This document shows positions 5,995 to 6,067 of a stretch of 6,067 bases of DNA, one piece after another (position 1 is the stretch's first letter; every line of letters begins with the position of its first letter). The notes under the pieces were generated by a model, which saw nothing but the letters and a program-made list of their open reading frames with translations, made no database searches and was not told the DNA's origin. Source of the stretch: Planctomycetota bacterium (GTDB taxonomy: Bacteria; Planctomycetota; Phycisphaerae; WQYP01); contig JAKAZF010000195.1 of the NCBI GenBank assembly GCA_021826605.1, positions 1 to 6,067 of the forward strand, read 5' to 3'. The translations under genes were made by a program, and so were the position numbers.

Positions 5995-6067
5995 TATTCG
6001 CAATAATGGCGCTGGCGCATTTGTCTTTGCGCTGGTATGCTCGCGGTCGCTATGGATGGCGAAGTAA

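Larger units (their letters stand above)
5733..6067. other. Gene-free 3' region carrying repeats and hairpins
   Basis: No convincing gene is present in these 335 bases. A 28-codon frame (5758-5844) has a GGAAGG at 5744-5749, eight bases before its ATG, but its start lies in a diverged repeat copy and its product resembles nothing I know. A frame beginning with ATG at 6006 is still open at the window edge but has no ribosome site. The notable content is the GGTACCTGACACC repeats, a TTGGCA/TGCCAA inverted repeat (5887-5892 and 5900-5905) between the two exact copies, and the hairpin at 5976-5994. Confidence 0.5.

Noticed and set aside
6006..6067. Frame beginning at ATG 6006, open at the window edge
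   Set aside because: No Shine-Dalgarno site precedes it, and 20 codons cannot be told from chance; sequence beyond the window would decide.

Overview
The window carries three intact protein genes on the + strand, two short intergenic regions, and a gene-free 3' end with repeats. Its base composition is moderate to slightly GC-rich. Nothing on the - strand looks like a real gene. The lineage cannot be fixed from this sequence. The domain mix (SNF2 ATPase plus stand-alone SWIM protein, and a PAS-GAF-receiver protein) and the GGTACCTGACACC repeats suggest an environmental bacterium, perhaps of the Planctomycetes/Verrucomicrobia group. That is an impression and not a demonstrated assignment.

Left part (1-3832): a two-gene unit. 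A 912-residue SNF2-family ATPase with a complete set of helicase motifs and a bacterial SNF2-associated N-terminal region is followed at once by a SWIM zinc-finger protein. The two reading frames touch: the ATPase's TGA lies within an ATGA overlap. A better start for the SWIM gene, with its own AAGGA, lies 45 bases further on. Co-transcription and a shared role in acting on DNA or nucleoprotein are likely. The SWIM protein ends in a lysine/alanine-rich, acid-free tail resembling histone H1-like tails, so it is plausibly the DNA-contacting partner of the ATPase.

Middle (3833-4037): a 205-base spacer. Its first half has two 8-bp inverted repeats that share a competing third arm. Its second half has a good sigma-70-like promoter and a Shine-Dalgarno site for the next gene.

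Right part (4038-5732): a 564-residue signalling protein with this order: truncated receiver-like N-terminus, PAS, coiled coil, GAF, a degenerate histidine-kinase-like helical segment with Cys where the phospho-acceptor His would be, and a complete receiver domain. It has no ATPase domain, so it looks like a phosphorylation target or sensor-adaptor and not a kinase.

3' end (5733-6067): no convincing gene. It holds two exact copies of a 20-bp repeat, AAAGGTACCTGACACCTTTT, a diverged third copy upstream, and a perfect 8-bp hairpin. It looks like a repeat landing site or the remains of a mobile or REP-like element. No transposase gene is visible inside the window.
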